Assembly: GCA_945957495.1 (NCBI GenBank)
Contig: CAMFLG010000128.1
Coordinates: 1 to 7,959 of the forward strand
Source: an uncultured Pseudorhodobacter sp.
GTDB taxonomy: Bacteria; Pseudomonadota; Alphaproteobacteria; Rhodobacterales; Rhodobacteraceae
DNA length: 7,959 bases
Direction of reading: 5' to 3'
The notes under the pieces are model-generated. The model was not told the origin of the DNA. It saw nothing but the letters and a program-made list of their open reading frames with translations, and ran no database searches. Numbering within the stretch: the first letter of the stretch is position 1; the number at the start of each line of letters is the position of its first letter. Positions 7,658-7,959 of the stretch are shown in pieces. A program made the position numbers and the translations under genes.

Positions 7658-7739
7658 ACTTCTATGTTCCTGAAATAACAGCCGACCGCAGGGGCATGAC
7701 CCCGATACGATCAGACAAAAGCCTGACACGCGGTGGGGT

Positions 7740-7746
7740 AGGGGGA
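7740..7746 (+). promoter_or_regulatory. Ribosome binding site of bztB
   Basis: AGGGGGA lies 6 bases before the ATG at 7753 and fixes the start of the truncated permease gene. Confidence 0.6.
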
Positions 7747-7752
7747 TTTACC

Positions 7753-7959
7753 ATGACGTCTGCAACTGCGGCGCCGAAAGCCAGCTTTCGGCTGGGCATG
7801 CTTATCTACGACACACGCTATCGCTCGATGACCATTCAGGTGATCGCACTGCTGCTTCTGGTGGCGGTGTTGTGGTGGCTGAACAACAACCTCGCCAGCA
7901 ACCTTGCTGCCAAGGGCAAGGACATCAGCTTTGGCTTTTTGTGGAACCGCGCTGGCTAT
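7753..7959 (+). CDS. bztB: General L-amino-acid ABC transporter permease BztB/AapQ, 5' part (cut by window end)
   Basis: The frame from the ATG at 7753 stays open for 69 codons to the window end, so only the N-terminus is present. The visible part has a short cytoplasmic head with LIYDTRYRSM (17-26), a first transmembrane helix at about 27-44 (IQVIALLLLVAVLWWL), and a polar segment NNNLASNLAAKGKDISFGFLWNRAGY. This FLWNRAGY-type region after the first helix is characteristic of the BztB/AapQ permeases of the HisM/GlnP family, which pair with a second permease (BztC/AapM) to form the inner-membrane channel. An AGGGGGA Shine-Dalgarno precedes it. Position right after bztA supports the assignment. 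The conserved permease EAA loop lies beyond the window, so completeness cannot be judged. Confidence 0.88.
   Translation, partial: MTSATAAPKASFRLGMLIYDTRYRSMTIQVIALLLLVAVLWWLNNNLASNLAAKGKDISFGFLWNRAGY

Overview
This window reads as a stretch of core chromosome from an alphaproteobacterium, most likely of the family Rhodobacteraceae (Rhodobacter/Paracoccus-like). The DNA is GC-rich with strongly G/C-biased third codon positions. It carries an Atp12-type F1-ATPase assembly chaperone, typical of alphaproteobacteria and mitochondria, directly before a general L-amino-acid ABC transporter of the Bzt/Aap type. This assignment rests on gene content and protein motifs only; no database search was possible.

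Layout. Positions 85-1113 (minus strand) encode an extended-SDR NAD(P)-dependent reductase/epimerase. A divergent gap of about 200 bp follows, then all genes lie on the plus strand: a secreted Do-family (HtrA) serine protease with two PDZ domains (1310-2698), the AAA+ replication-repair factor RarA/MgsA (2741-4054), the fluoride channel CrcB/Fluc (4216-4593), an RluA-family pseudouridine synthase (4590-5636), an Atp12-family chaperone (5633-6340), the periplasmic amino-acid-binding protein BztA/AapJ (6586-7620), and the 5' end of the permease gene bztB/aapQ (7753 to the window end, cut off).

How the genes relate. crcB, the pseudouridine synthase gene and atp12 are joined by two 4-base ATGA stop/start overlaps, so they are very probably one translationally coupled operon, although their functions (fluoride export, RNA modification, ATP synthase assembly) are unrelated. 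The protease and rarA are separated by only 42 bp and may be co-transcribed. bztA starts a separate transport operon with a strong ribosome binding site. Its 245-bp upstream gap is rich in inverted repeats, and a strong 10-bp hairpin separates it from bztB, a usual arrangement where a binding protein must be made in excess over its permease.

Nothing mobile, no CRISPR array, no RNA gene and no evidently novel multi-gene system was found. The parts worth a second look are non-coding: the inverted-repeat cluster and structured leader upstream of bztA, the possible three-way RNA fold between bztA and bztB, and the GC-rich repeats on either side of rarA. No gene-free stretch exceeds 300 bases.
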